Shown here: in pieces, positions 25,045 through 34,225 of the stretch
Numbering within the stretch: position 1 is the stretch's first letter
Layout: each line of letters starts with the position of its first letter
NCBI GenBank assembly: GCA_963714055.1
Contig: OY970227.1
Location: 496,001 to 560,000, forward strand
Direction of reading: 5' to 3'
Length of the DNA: 64,000 nt
Source: JACDBE01 sp963714055
GTDB taxonomy: Bacteria; Actinomycetota; Acidimicrobiia; Spongiisociales; UBA5794
Translations under genes and position numbers: made by a program
Notes under the pieces: generated by a model
The model's input: the letters and a program-made list of their open reading frames with translations, nothing else
What the model was told of the DNA's origin: nothing
Database searches by the model: none

Positions 25045-26066
25045 TGCGGGCGCTGGTCAAGGCCAAGCCCGAGCCGGGGATCTGGATGGAGGAGGTCCCC
25101 GAACCGGAGATCGGGCCGAACGACGTGCTGATCGCGGTGCGCAAGGCCTCGATCTGCGGCACCGACACCCACATCGTCGCCTGGGACGAGTGGGCGCAGC
25201 GCACCATCCCGACGCCGATGGTCATCGGCCACGAGTTCATGGGGGCGGTGGCGGCGGTCGGGTCCGAGGTCACCGGCCTCGACATCGGGCAGCGGGTGTC
25301 CGCCGAAGGCCACATCGTGTGCGGGCGCTGCCGCAACTGCCAGGCGGGGCGACGCCACCTCTGCCACGGCACCGTCGGCATCGGGGTCAACCGGGAGGGC
25401 GCCTTCGCCGAGTACGTCGCCGTTCCCGGCGACAACGTGCAACCGGTCCCGGACGATGTCACCGACGACGTCGCCGCCATCCTCGACCCGCTCGGCAACG
25501 CCACCCACACCGCGCTCAGCGCCGACCTGGTGGGCGAGGACGTGCTGATCACCGGCGCCGGGCCCATCGGGGTGATGGCGGCGGCGATCGCCCGCCATGT
25601 GGGTGCCCGCTACGTGGTGGTCACCGACATCAACCGCTACCGGCTGGCGATCGCCTCGACCGTCGGGGTGGACCGGGCCGTCGACGTGACTTCGACGAGC
25701 CTGGTCGAGGTGATGGCCGACCTGGGGATGCTGGAGGGCTTCGATGTTGGCATGGAGATGTCGGGCGTGTCCTCGGCGCTCCACGACATGATCTCGACGA
25801 TGAACAACGGCGGCCAGGTCGCCCTGCTCGGGATCCCATCCGCCAATGCCCCGATCGACTGGAACGAGATCATCTTCAAGGGATTGACGTTGCGCGGGAT
25901 CTACGGGCGACGCATGTTCGAGACCTGGTACAAGACCCTGGCGATGCTCCAGACCGGGCTCGACGTGACCGCGGTGATAACCCACCACTACCCCTTCGAG
26001 GACTACGCGGCGGCGTTCGACATGGTGCGGAGCGGTGAGTGCGGCAAGGTGATCCTCGAGTGGTGA
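25044..26066 (+). CDS. tdh: L-threonine 3-dehydrogenase
   Basis: 340 residues, zinc-containing medium-chain dehydrogenase. Catalytic zinc: SICGTDTHIVAWDEWA and GHEFMGAV; structural zinc cysteines in CGRCRNCQAGRRHLC; NAD site VLITGAGPIGVMAAAIA. Oxidises threonine to 2-amino-3-oxobutyrate, which Kbl then splits. One unit with kbl upstream and the cytosine-deaminase-like gene downstream (GTGA overlap). Confidence 0.95.
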   Translation: MRALVKAKPEPGIWMEEVPEPEIGPNDVLIAVRKASICGTDTHIVAWDEWAQRTIPTPMVIGHEFMGAVAAVGSEVTGLDIGQRVSAEGHIVCGRCRNCQAGRRHLCHGTVGIGVNREGAFAEYVAVPGDNVQPVPDDVTDDVAAILDPLGNATHTALSADLVGEDVLITGAGPIGVMAAAIARHVGARYVVVTDINRYRLAIASTVGVDRAVDVTSTSLVEVMADLGMLEGFDVGMEMSGVSSALHDMISTMNNGGQVALLGIPSANAPIDWNEIIFKGLTLRGIYGRRMFETWYKTLAMLQTGLDVTAVITHHYPFEDYAAAFDMVRSGECGKVILEW

Positions 26067-26518
26067 CCGGGCCCGCTCCCGACCAATACCTCGATGCCGC
26101 CGTGGCCGAGGCGGAGGCCGGGCGAGCCGAAGGCGGCATTCCGATCGGGTCGGTGCTGGTGGTCGACGGCCGCATCGCCGGCCGGGGCCACAACCGCCGG
26201 GTGCAACAGGGAAGTGTCGTGCTCCACGCCGAGATGGACTGCCTCGAGGATGCCGGCCGGCTCCCGGCGTCGGCTTACCGGCGGGCGACCCTCTACTCGA
26301 CGCTGTCGCCGTGTTCGATGTGCACCGGCGCCGCCCTCCTCTACGGCATCGGGCAGGTGGTCGTCGGCGAGGACCGGACGTTCCAGGGACCGCAGCACCT
26401 CCTCGAGGAGGCCGGTGTCGAGGTCACCGTGGTCGATGACTCACGGTGCGTGGCGATGATGGAGACGTTCATCGCCGCCAACCCCGAGCTCTGGAACGAG
26501 GACATCGGCCAGGAGTGA
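26063..26518 (+). CDS. Cytosine deaminase-like (yeast FCY1 type) nucleoside deaminase
   Basis: 151 residues. Zinc site: LHAEMDCLEDAGRL and STLSPCSMCTGAALLYGI. The C-terminal half follows the fungal cytosine deaminase pattern closely (VVVGEDRTFQG, VTVVDDSRCVAMMETFI, and the ending ELWNEDIGQE, where FCY1 has a similar EDIG end). Likely deaminates cytosine to uracil. Start GTG 26063 overlaps the tdh stop (GTGA); 26060 is also possible. The tie to threonine breakdown is by operon only. Confidence 0.85.
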   Translation: MTGPAPDQYLDAAVAEAEAGRAEGGIPIGSVLVVDGRIAGRGHNRRVQQGSVVLHAEMDCLEDAGRLPASAYRRATLYSTLSPCSMCTGAALLYGIGQVVVGEDRTFQGPQHLLEEAGVEVTVVDDSRCVAMMETFIAANPELWNEDIGQE

Positions 26519-26589
26519 CGATCTCTCCCCTCCCCTGAGGGGACGGAACACCGGCGCCGGGGACGCCCGGCCGGACGAGAGGGGTTCTG

Positions 26590-27858
26590 GTGCGCGCCGT
26601 CCGACTGGTGCCGGCCCTCGTCCTCGTTCTGGTTACGGCCGGCCTCGCCCCATCGGGGTCGCCGATCCATCACCGACCCCCTTCTGCCCAGGTGACCTCG
26701 GCGACGGGCGCCTGCGACGGGCGCATCGCCACCATCGACGGCACCGACGGCCGCGATGTCATCACCGGCACCCCGGGCGCCGACGTGATCACCGCCGGGT
26801 CGGGCCCGGACACGGTCGACGGGCGGGGTGGCAACGATGTCATCTGCGGCGGCCGTGGAGGTGACACGCTGGTCGGGGGCAAGGGCGCCGACACCATCTA
26901 CGGCGGTGATGGGAGCGATCAGCTACGCGGCGGTCCGCGAAGGGATTCCCTGTATGCCGGTGCTGGTGCCGACACGCTCATCGGCGGCGAAGGTCCCGAC
27001 GTCCTCCAGGGCGGAGCCGGCAACGACGCCCTGAAAGGCGGTGTCCGCAGCGACGACCTCGCCGGCGGCCCCGGCGACGACACCCTGTGGGCGGCGGGAG
27101 GTGACGACACCCTCAGTGGCGGGCCAGGGGCGGACCTCCTCAGCGGTGTCGGCGGTGCCGACGATCTGGGTGGCGGGAACGCCAGGGACACGGTGAACGG
27201 TGGTGCCGGGGCCGACGACGTGTCTGGGGGTGCCGGCGACGACACCCTGAACGGCGGAACGGGCTCTGACACCTGCCACGGCGCTCCGGGAGCCGACCTG
27301 GCGAGGACCTGCGAGGTCCTCACCGACCCGGTGACGGTGACGCTGCTGCCGCGCCAGGCGTGGGGTGCCCTGCCTCCGGAGCCCGGGATGACCGACCACG
27401 ACATCAGCCGGATCACCATCCATCATGCCGGGACCGCCACCGGCACCGTCGGCCCAGCCCAGTTCCGTGGCTGGCAAGCCCATCACCTCAGCCTGGGCTG
27501 GCCCGACCTCGCCTACCACTACATCGTCGGACGGGACGGCACGCTCTGGGAGGGCCGATCGTGGACCAAGGCGGGAGACACCGACACCGACTACGACCCC
27601 TTTGGGCACCTCCTGGTCGTGGTCGAGGGCTTCTTCGAGGTGGACGTCCCCACCGCCGGCCAGCTGGAGACCCTGGCCCGCATCGTCGCCTACGGTGCCG
27701 GGAGGTTCGACGTGCCGGTCACCGAGATCACCGGCCACCGCGACCACGCCGCCACCACCTGTCCCGGCGAGAACCTCTACGTCCACATCGCCAGTGGGTC
27801 GATCTCGGGCCGGGCCGCCGACATCCTGCAAGGCGGGATCACCCTGGTCGAGGAGTGA
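26590..27858 (+). CDS. Secreted RTX-repeat protein with PGRP-type amidase domain
   Basis: 422 residues. Signal peptide (VLVLVTAGLAPSGS), residues about 45-235 with RTX/hemolysin-type Ca-binding nonapeptides (GRGGNDVICGG, GAGADTLIGG, GGAGDDTLNGG; about 18 units), then a T7-lysozyme/PGRP-like N-acetylmuramoyl-L-alanine amidase: ISRITIHHAGT (zinc His), LAYHYIVGRDGTLWEGR, and TEITGHRDHAATTCPGENLY (second His and Cys). Peptidoglycan amidase probably folded by Ca outside the cell. Order RTX first, amidase last is unusual. GTG start at 26590. Confidence 0.88.
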   Translation: MRAVRLVPALVLVLVTAGLAPSGSPIHHRPPSAQVTSATGACDGRIATIDGTDGRDVITGTPGADVITAGSGPDTVDGRGGNDVICGGRGGDTLVGGKGADTIYGGDGSDQLRGGPRRDSLYAGAGADTLIGGEGPDVLQGGAGNDALKGGVRSDDLAGGPGDDTLWAAGGDDTLSGGPGADLLSGVGGADDLGGGNARDTVNGGAGADDVSGGAGDDTLNGGTGSDTCHGAPGADLARTCEVLTDPVTVTLLPRQAWGALPPEPGMTDHDISRITIHHAGTATGTVGPAQFRGWQAHHLSLGWPDLAYHYIVGRDGTLWEGRSWTKAGDTDTDYDPFGHLLVVVEGFFEVDVPTAGQLETLARIVAYGAGRFDVPVTEITGHRDHAATTCPGENLYVHIASGSISGRAADILQGGITLVEE

Positions 27859-27880
27859 CCAGCGTGGCTGGGGTGCACCG

Positions 27881-29794
27881 CTAGGGCTTGAGCCGCTCGG
27901 TGAAGAAGTCGGCGATGGCGGCGTAGCACCGCACCCGGTTGGCGAGCTTGAGGACGTCGTGGCCCTCGTCGGGGAAGGCGAGGTAATCCACCTCCTTGCC
28001 GTCGGCACGCAGCCGGGCCACCAGGTCGGCGGACTCCGCCTCGACCACCCGGGGATCGTTGGCCCCTTGGATCACCAGCAGCGGGCAGGCGAGCCCGTCG
28101 AGATGGGTGGCCGGTGAACGGTCGACCAGCAGGTCGCGGTCACGCTCCGGGTCGCCCACGGAGAGGCTGAAGTACGGCTTCCACGTCTCGGGAATCCGAT
28201 CCAGGAACGTGAGGAGGTCGTACGGGCCGAACATGTCGCACGCCGCCGCCCACAGCTCGGGATGGCGGCCGGCCAGCATCAGCGCCATGTAGCCGCCGTA
28301 CGACCGGCCCACCACCGCCGCCCGGTCGGTGTCGAGCCGCCCGTCGGCGGGCAGGACCTCGGTCATCGCCCACACGTGGTCGAGTCGGTCGAGCCCGCCC
28401 CAGTCGCCGTCGACCCGCTTGGCGTATCCGAGCCCGTACCCGGTCGATCCCCGGGCGTTGGGGACGAACACGGCGAAGCCGCGCAGCGTGAGGTACTGGA
28501 TCAACGGCATCGAGAACCAGGCGAAGTTGGGTCGTTCCTGGCTCTGCGGGCCGCCGTGGATGTACAGGACGACGGGGCGGGGCCCGGTGTGGCCCAGTCG
28601 CCCGCTGGGCAGGTACAGCCGAGCGGAGACCCGCAGCCCGTCGTACGACACGAACGAGGCGTCGACGCCGGGCGAGAGCAGGTCGGGGTCGAGGCCGAGG
28701 GGTCGCTCGTTGGTGACCCGGCGCGGGGCGATGGCCGGATCCGCATCGATCAGGTACAGCTGGGTCGGGTCGGTCGCCGTGCAGTACGACGCCACGAACC
28801 CGCCCGAGGCTGCGTCGTGGTGGATCCCATGGAGCTCCCCGTCGGCCAGGGCACCCTCGCCGCACAGGACGCGGTCGAGGGTGATCCGGCGCCGTCCCTC
28901 GTCGAACGTACCGTGGTACACCCACGAGCAGCCGTCGATGTTGTAACCGACGAGGTAGCTATCACCGTCGCCGAGCCGTTCCAACAGGTCCAGCTCGCCG
29001 TGACCGGTGTGAACCACCCCCTCGACCTCCACCTCCTCGACGTCGCCGGGCGCATCGAGCGGGAGGTAGCCCACCGAGTAGGCGTCGTCGAACAGCGCGG
29101 TGACGATCAGCAGCGCCGAACCGCTCGGGCTCATCACCGCGTCCGAGAACCCGGACAGCGGATGATCCTCGTCGGGGCGCCGATCGTCGAGGCGGGTACC
29201 CCACAACGGCCGAGGGCCGTCGCCGCCGAGCTCGACGAGCACAGTGTCGCCCAAGCTGTAGGGCTCCAGGGCGAAGAGGCGGCCGTCGTCGGATGTCCAG
29301 GCGACCGGCTCGGGCACCCAGGCGCTCTCGCCGACCGCCTCGGCGCTCCCGGTGGCGACATCGACCCGGTGCACCGTCCCCAGGGACTCGTCGAGCGACT
29401 CCGCCACCAGGTAGGCGACCCCGGTTGCCTGGTTGACCCCGGCGATGTGGACGCTACGAACGCCGCCGAGCGTGTCCGGGGCGAGCGGCTTCGGGAAGCC
29501 TCCCGACATCGGGATCAGGTACGGCCGGTAGCGCTCGTCCCCGTCACGGTCGAGGACCACCAAGATCCGGTCGAGCCCGGGGATGACCACGAAGGACTCG
29601 CCGTCGACCAGGTCGGGGTTCTGCATGGCGATGGTGGGTGGGAGCAGCTGCTCGGGCACGGAACCGGCAGCATCCATGGCGTACAGCGACAGATGCCCTC
29701 CGAGGTTGGAGAGGAAGTAGACGCGGCCGCCGACCAGTTGCGGCTCCAGGAACAGGCGGGCCGACAGCAACGCCTCCAGGTGCGGATCGGGCAT
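27881..29794 (-). CDS. S9-family prolyl oligopeptidase / acylaminoacyl-peptidase-like serine peptidase
   Basis: 637 residues. N-terminal beta-propeller (residues 1-370) and a C-terminal hydrolase with nucleophile VVGRSYGGYMALMLAGRH, ANDPRVVEAESADLV (Asp) and FPDEGHDVLKLANR (His); YIHGGPQSQERPNFAW is the oxyanion loop. Cytoplasmic cleavage of short peptides. Lies 6 bp after the DUF5996 gene on the same strand. All catalytic residues visible. Confidence 0.93.
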   Translation of the reverse strand: MPDPHLEALLSARLFLEPQLVGGRVYFLSNLGGHLSLYAMDAAGSVPEQLLPPTIAMQNPDLVDGESFVVIPGLDRILVVLDRDGDERYRPYLIPMSGGFPKPLAPDTLGGVRSVHIAGVNQATGVAYLVAESLDESLGTVHRVDVATGSAEAVGESAWVPEPVAWTSDDGRLFALEPYSLGDTVLVELGGDGPRPLWGTRLDDRRPDEDHPLSGFSDAVMSPSGSALLIVTALFDDAYSVGYLPLDAPGDVEEVEVEGVVHTGHGELDLLERLGDGDSYLVGYNIDGCSWVYHGTFDEGRRRITLDRVLCGEGALADGELHGIHHDAASGGFVASYCTATDPTQLYLIDADPAIAPRRVTNERPLGLDPDLLSPGVDASFVSYDGLRVSARLYLPSGRLGHTGPRPVVLYIHGGPQSQERPNFAWFSMPLIQYLTLRGFAVFVPNARGSTGYGLGYAKRVDGDWGGLDRLDHVWAMTEVLPADGRLDTDRAAVVGRSYGGYMALMLAGRHPELWAAACDMFGPYDLLTFLDRIPETWKPYFSLSVGDPERDRDLLVDRSPATHLDGLACPLLVIQGANDPRVVEAESADLVARLRADGKEVDYLAFPDEGHDVLKLANRVRCYAAIADFFTERLKP

Positions 29795-29800
29795 GGCCGC

Positions 29801-30604
29801 CTACTCCTCGGTGTCCAGTGTCGGCCGGGCGATGCGATGGACCGCCTCGGCGTAGGTGAGCAATCGCTCAACGCCGTCGTCACGGCCCGCCACCTCGGCG
29901 TAGGGGAGGATGGTCCCCTGCCAGTCGCCTTGGTGCCACGACGCGCCTGCCGGCAGCGGCTCGCCGGTCAAGGCGGCGTCGAATGGCCATGGGTTCGAGT
30001 ACAGGTAGCCACCGTCGTAGGGGGAGAACCCCAGGTTGAGTTGGGCCGGCGCCGCCCTCCCGTCGTCGCCCGACACCTGCCTGGTCCCGAACCACTCGAA
30101 GGCGAGGTCGAAGCCGTGGGGCCACACCACCACGGGCCCGGCGGCGGCACCCAGGACCGATCGCCGGCGCTCCAACGCCTCGGCCAGGTCGACCAGCACA
30201 CCCATGTAGGCGGCGGCCACATCCCAATCCGGGTCGACGGCGCCCTCCGGGACACGGGAGCGGTCGAGCTCGGGCCCCAGGCCGCACCGTGCGTCGAACC
30301 GTGCCAGCTCGGCGGCGAGGTCGGCCGGGGTAGCGCCGCGCAGGTCCACCGACAAACCTTCGCCCCGACTGGATCGCGCCTCGACCTCGGCGGCGACCGG
30401 GTCGAGCCGGACCGCCATGGCGCCCCCGCCCGGCAACGGCACCGCGACGGTGGCGAGACCGTCGGGCCGGACCATCAGGCCGAGGTGCCACCAGTGCGGC
30501 CGCGCCGGGGCGTGCTCCCGGACGACGGCGCCGAGCGCCTTGGCGAAGCCGTGCAGGGCATCGAGGGTCGGCACCAGCGGTTCGGGAAGCGGGGCGAGAA
30601 TCAT
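29801..30604 (-). CDS. DUF5996-family protein
   Basis: 267 residues of the DUF5996 type: HWWHLGLMVRPDGL at the N terminus, PVVVWPHGFDLAFEWF in the centre, and LNLGFSPYDGGYLYSNPWPF, WHQGDWQGTILPYAEV in the C-terminal half. No function is known for the family. It is the first gene of a leftward pair with the S9 peptidase. Reasonably sure of the family, not of any activity. Confidence 0.78.
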   Translation of the reverse strand: MILAPLPEPLVPTLDALHGFAKALGAVVREHAPARPHWWHLGLMVRPDGLATVAVPLPGGGAMAVRLDPVAAEVEARSSRGEGLSVDLRGATPADLAAELARFDARCGLGPELDRSRVPEGAVDPDWDVAAAYMGVLVDLAEALERRRSVLGAAAGPVVVWPHGFDLAFEWFGTRQVSGDDGRAAPAQLNLGFSPYDGGYLYSNPWPFDAALTGEPLPAGASWHQGDWQGTILPYAEVAGRDDGVERLLTYAEAVHRIARPTLDTEE

Positions 30605-30657
30605 CGCGCCACCGTAATCACGGGGTGACCGCGGCGCTGGCCGAGCCGACGTCCGAA

Positions 30658-30704
30658 ATCAGGCAATCACCTATCGCTCCGATAGGTGAGAACCTCAGGT
30701 TCGG
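30658..30704 (-). repeat. Dispersed palindromic intergenic repeat, copy 2 (complete)
   Basis: On the minus strand it reads CGAACCTGAGGT, then CTCACC, a hairpin CACCTATCG-GAG-CGATAGGTG, then ATTGCCTGAT. It holds both palindromes in full, so this copy defines the element. Lies in the 140-bp gap between the DUF5996 gene start and the end of the CorA gene; no gene in the gap. Confidence 0.85.
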
Positions 30705-30744
30705 TCATGTCGCGCCCTGACGGCGGACCTGACCGAGAGGCGTG

Positions 30745-31797
30745 TCACAGCCAGTCGCGGCGTTTGAAGACCACGTACAGCCCGACGCAGGTCACCGCCA
30801 TGAGGAACAAGGCGAACAGGTACCCGTAGGCCCAGCCGAACTCGGGCATGTGCTCGAAGTTCATGCCGTAGATCGTGGCGATCAGCGTGGGGGCGAAGAG
30901 GATGGCCGCCCACGCGGAGATCTTCTTGACCTCCTCGTTCTGCGCATTGCTGGCCGTGGCCAGGTTCTTCATCTCCTCGTTCTGCTGCTGGGCGACGAGG
31001 GTGGCGTTGACGGTGAGCATGTCGCGGAGCAGCTGACGGAACTCCTCGACCCGCTCACAGACCTGGGTGATGTGATCCTCGACGTCACGCAGGTACCTCT
31101 GGAGCTCCTCGTCGATGGCGTACTTGGCGAAGCCCGCTCCCAACGCCCTCATCACCTCGATCAGGGGCCCGGTGGCGCGCTGGAACTCGGTGACCTCTCT
31201 GAGGAGCTCGTAGATCCGCCGGGACACCTTGGGGTCACCGCTGAACACCTCGGTCTCGATCTCGTCGATGTCGTTGCCGACACCTGCGACCACCGGGTAG
31301 TACCCGTCGACCACTCGGTCGAGGATGGCGTACAGAACCGCCTCGGGGCCACGTCGCAGGAGTTCGGGTTGGCTCTCCAGCCGCCGCCGAACCGCACCGA
31401 GGTCGGGGGCCTCGCTGTGGCGAACGGTGAGCACGAAGTCGGGGCCGACGAAGACGTGGACCTCGCCGAACTCGACCTCCTCGATGTCGTCGAGGTACCG
31501 GGCCGGGCGAAGCACCACCAGCAGGATGTCGCCATAGCGTTCCAGCTTGGGACGTTGGTGGGCGACGATGGCGTCCTCGACGGCGAGCTCGTGGATCTTG
31601 AACTCGGATGCCAGGGAGGCCACCTCGTGCTGCTCCGGCCGATACAGCCCGATCCAGGCCATGCCGTCCGGCTGTTCGGCGAGGGCGGCGTAGGTCTCGG
31701 CGAGTGACCCGGGTGAGGCGACCCGGATGCCGTCGACGTACACGGCGCTGTCGACGATGCGCGATGCACGTTCCCCGCGCTCCTTGTCGTCGGCCAT
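30745..31797 (-). CDS. corA: CorA-family Mg/Co transporter, copy 1
   Basis: 350 residues. Long N-terminal cytoplasmic domain, helix with KISAWAAILFAPTLIATIYG, signature GMNFEHMPE, second membrane helix, and the basic end FKRRDWL. Forms a pentameric divalent cation channel. 102 bp downstream of the second CorA gene, same strand; a third copy is divergent. The GMN signature is intact, so a channel is likely; selectivity between Mg, Co and Zn cannot be read from sequence. Confidence 0.92.
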   Translation of the reverse strand: MADDKERGERASRIVDSAVYVDGIRVASPGSLAETYAALAEQPDGMAWIGLYRPEQHEVASLASEFKIHELAVEDAIVAHQRPKLERYGDILLVVLRPARYLDDIEEVEFGEVHVFVGPDFVLTVRHSEAPDLGAVRRRLESQPELLRRGPEAVLYAILDRVVDGYYPVVAGVGNDIDEIETEVFSGDPKVSRRIYELLREVTEFQRATGPLIEVMRALGAGFAKYAIDEELQRYLRDVEDHITQVCERVEEFRQLLRDMLTVNATLVAQQQNEEMKNLATASNAQNEEVKKISAWAAILFAPTLIATIYGMNFEHMPEFGWAYGYLFALFLMAVTCVGLYVVFKRRDWL

Positions 31798-31899
31798 CGC
31801 CTCCGAGCCATCGGTGGTGTCGGCGCGGCCCGCGCGCCCGGCGGCTTCGAACCAGGGAGCGCATGGTGGGTCGGCGACGTTCGGTCATCGGCTCCCCGG

Positions 31900-32878
31900 T
31901 CAGAGCCAGTCGCGGCGGCGGAAGACCCGGTAGAGGACGAAGCTCGCCGCCGCTATCAGGACCGTCGAGGCGACGACCCCCCAGGTGCTTCCCGCTCCCG
32001 GATAGGGGACGTTCATCCCGTAGTAGCCGGTGACGAGGGCGGGCACGGCAATGATGGCGGCCCAACTCGAGACCTTCTTGACTATGAGGTTCTGTCGAAA
32101 GTCACGCAGGCTGAGGTTGGTCTCGACGATGGTGCCCACCAGGTCGCGGAGGGAGTCCGAGGACTCGGAGACCCGCAGGATGTGGTCGTAGACATCCTGG
32201 AAGTAGGGGTACAACTCTTCCGTCACGGCGGGATGTTCCCGTCGCATGAGACTGCTGACCGCCTCGCGCATCGGCACGACGAGACGATGGAAGCGGACCA
32301 TCGCCCGGCGCATCTCGAACCATTGACGCTGCTGGGAGGGCTCGAGGGGCTTCTCCGCAAACATGGCGCCACTCACGTCCTCGTAGTACTCGTCGAACGC
32401 CTCGATGGCATCGAAGTACCCGTCGATGACGACGTCGAGCAGCCCGTAGAGCAGGAAGCCGACCCCGTGAGCGACGAGGTCCGGGGAGCGGTCGCAACGC
32501 GCCAGGACCGGCTCGATGGGGAAACGGTCGTCATCGCGGACGGTGATCAGCCAGCGGTGGCTGACGAAGGCGTCGACCTCGATCTCGTCGAGTCGGCCCG
32601 GCGGCGGTGGCGAGACGAACCGCCTGGGTGGACACGAACAGGTGGCTGGCGTACCGGTCCAGCTTCGGCCGTTGATGAGCACCGATTGCGTCCTCGACCG
32701 CCAGCTCGTGCAGCCCCAATTCGCCGGCGAGCTCGTGGAGTTGCTCTTTCGATGGCCCGCAAAGGTCGACCCAGACCAGCGTGTCGTCCTCGGCGAGGAG
32801 GTCGGAGACGTCGGCTACCGGGAAGCCGGTGTCGTCGAGGACGCCCTTGCGGTAGACGCGGGTCAGAGCCTCGGCCAT
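31900..32878 (-). CDS. CorA-family transporter, copy 2, one frameshift
   Basis: About 325 residues joined. Start MAEALTRVYRKGVLDD (ATG 32878); HELAVEDAIGAHQRPKLDRY, then frame change near 32598 at a GGG run: dropping one G gives TAAGRLDEIEVDAFV. The rest holds VIDGYFDAIEAFDEYYEDV and the pore motif GYYGMNVPYPG, ending FRRRDWL. The GMN motif is present. Sits between CorA 1 (same strand) and CorA 3 (divergent, 166 bp). Confidence 0.87.
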
Positions 32879-33044
32879 GACGGTCCTTTCACGCGGATCA
32901 CGCCTTGGACACCGGCGTGGGGTTGGCGCCACGCACCCCGTTCGAGCGCGCCGCATCGTACCATCGCCCCCCTGCCGCCCCCGGCGGATCCCGCTCGGCC
33001 CCGTCGTCTCGAATGCCGCCTGGCGAAGGTGGCATCATGACCGG

Positions 33045-34013
33045 GTGATCATCGACTGTGCGGTGTACCAGAAGGGCAAGCGGATCACCGAGACGCTGTC
33101 GATCGACGGCGCTCTCGACCGCGTCGAAGACGACGCATTCGTCTGGCTCGGCCTCTACGAACCGACCCGCGAGGAGTTCGACGAGGTCCGGATCGAGTTC
33201 GGGTTGCACGAATTGGCCGCCGAGGACGCGGTGGCCGCGCATCAGCGTCCCAAGCTCGAGGTGTACGAAGGCTCGCTGCTCGTCGTTCTCAAGACGGCCC
33301 GCTACCTCGATGACACCGAGGAGATCGAGTTCGGCGAGATCATCATGCTGGTCGGCCGTAACTACGTCGTCATCGTCCGCCACGGCAAGGCGAGCGAGCT
33401 GGGCTCGGTGCGCCGCGAGCTGGAGGAGGCTCCGGACAGGCTCGAGTACGGTCCCACCGCCGTGCTCCACGCGGTGATGGACCGCGTCGTCGACGACTAC
33501 GCCCCGGTGGTGGCGGGATTGGACAACGACATCGGGGAGGTCGAGCAGGATGTCTTCTCGGCCGATTCGACCAACCCCACCGAGCGGATCTACTTCCTCA
33601 AGCGCGAGGTCTTGGAGTTCAAGATCGCGGTCGGCTCCCTGCTCGACCCGCTGTTGCGCCTCTCGAGGGGGGAGATCCGGCAGGTGCACCCCGGATCGGC
33701 GGCCTACTTCCGAGACGTGTACGACCACGCGGTGCGGGTCCTCTCGGCGGCCGACCAGGACCGGGACCTGCTCACCTCGATCCTCGATGCCAACCTCACC
33801 CAGATCGGCGTCCGACAGAACGAGGACATGCGCAAGATCTCGGCGTGGCTGGCGATCGGCGTGGTCCCGACCCTGGTCACCGGTGTCTTCGGGATGAACT
33901 TCGTCCACATCCCCGGGCTGGACCAGTGGTGGGGCTTCTTCGCCGTCATGGTGTTGATGGTGGGGGTGGCGCTCCTCCTGCACCGCAGCTTCCGCCGCAG
34001 CGGCTGGCTGTGA
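33045..34013 (+). CDS. CorA-family transporter, copy 3
   Basis: 322 residues, GTG 33045. IEFGLHELAAEDAVAAHQRP, cytoplasmic bundle, KISAWLAIGVVPTLVTGVFG, GMNFVHIPG, second membrane helix, basic tail RSFRRSGWL. Intact pore signature. Divergent from copy 2. The three copies share the HQRPKLxxY block, so they are paralogues, but loops and ends differ, which suggests different control or ions. Followed by the 66-bp repeat array. Confidence 0.92.
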   Translation: MIIDCAVYQKGKRITETLSIDGALDRVEDDAFVWLGLYEPTREEFDEVRIEFGLHELAAEDAVAAHQRPKLEVYEGSLLVVLKTARYLDDTEEIEFGEIIMLVGRNYVVIVRHGKASELGSVRRELEEAPDRLEYGPTAVLHAVMDRVVDDYAPVVAGLDNDIGEVEQDVFSADSTNPTERIYFLKREVLEFKIAVGSLLDPLLRLSRGEIRQVHPGSAAYFRDVYDHAVRVLSAADQDRDLLTSILDANLTQIGVRQNEDMRKISAWLAIGVVPTLVTGVFGMNFVHIPGLDQWWGFFAVMVLMVGVALLLHRSFRRSGWL

Positions 34014-34197
34014 CATACCCGGCGAGCTGACGCTCGCCTCCTCCCGCAGATGGGGCCCCTACCCGTCGCGGGCTGGACATTCCCGCCGAGCCTCCCGCAG
34101 ATGGGCCCTACCCATCGCGGCTGGACATTCCCGCCGAGCTCCTCCCGCAGATGGGGCCCCTACCCCATCGCGGGCCGTGACCCGACATCCCCGGCAC
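34011..34197 (+). repeat. 66-bp intergenic tandem repeat, locus B (about three units, with smaller spacings)
   Basis: CTCCCGCAGATGGGGCCCC recurs three times (a one- or two-base loss in the middle unit) with ACATTCCCGCCGAGC-type joins. It is the reverse complement of the array before tRNA-Val (12567-12726). It starts at the CorA stop and fills almost the whole 212-bp gap to the next gene; a promoter for that gene would have to lie inside or after it. Confidence 0.85.
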
Positions 34198-34225
34198 AAC
34201 CGGGCGGCGTCGGTACCCTGGCTCC

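Noticed and set aside
31798..33044. Mg riboswitch (M-box or ykoK leader) before the CorA genes
   Set aside because: Gaps of 102 and 166 bp lack the conserved core, so no call was made.
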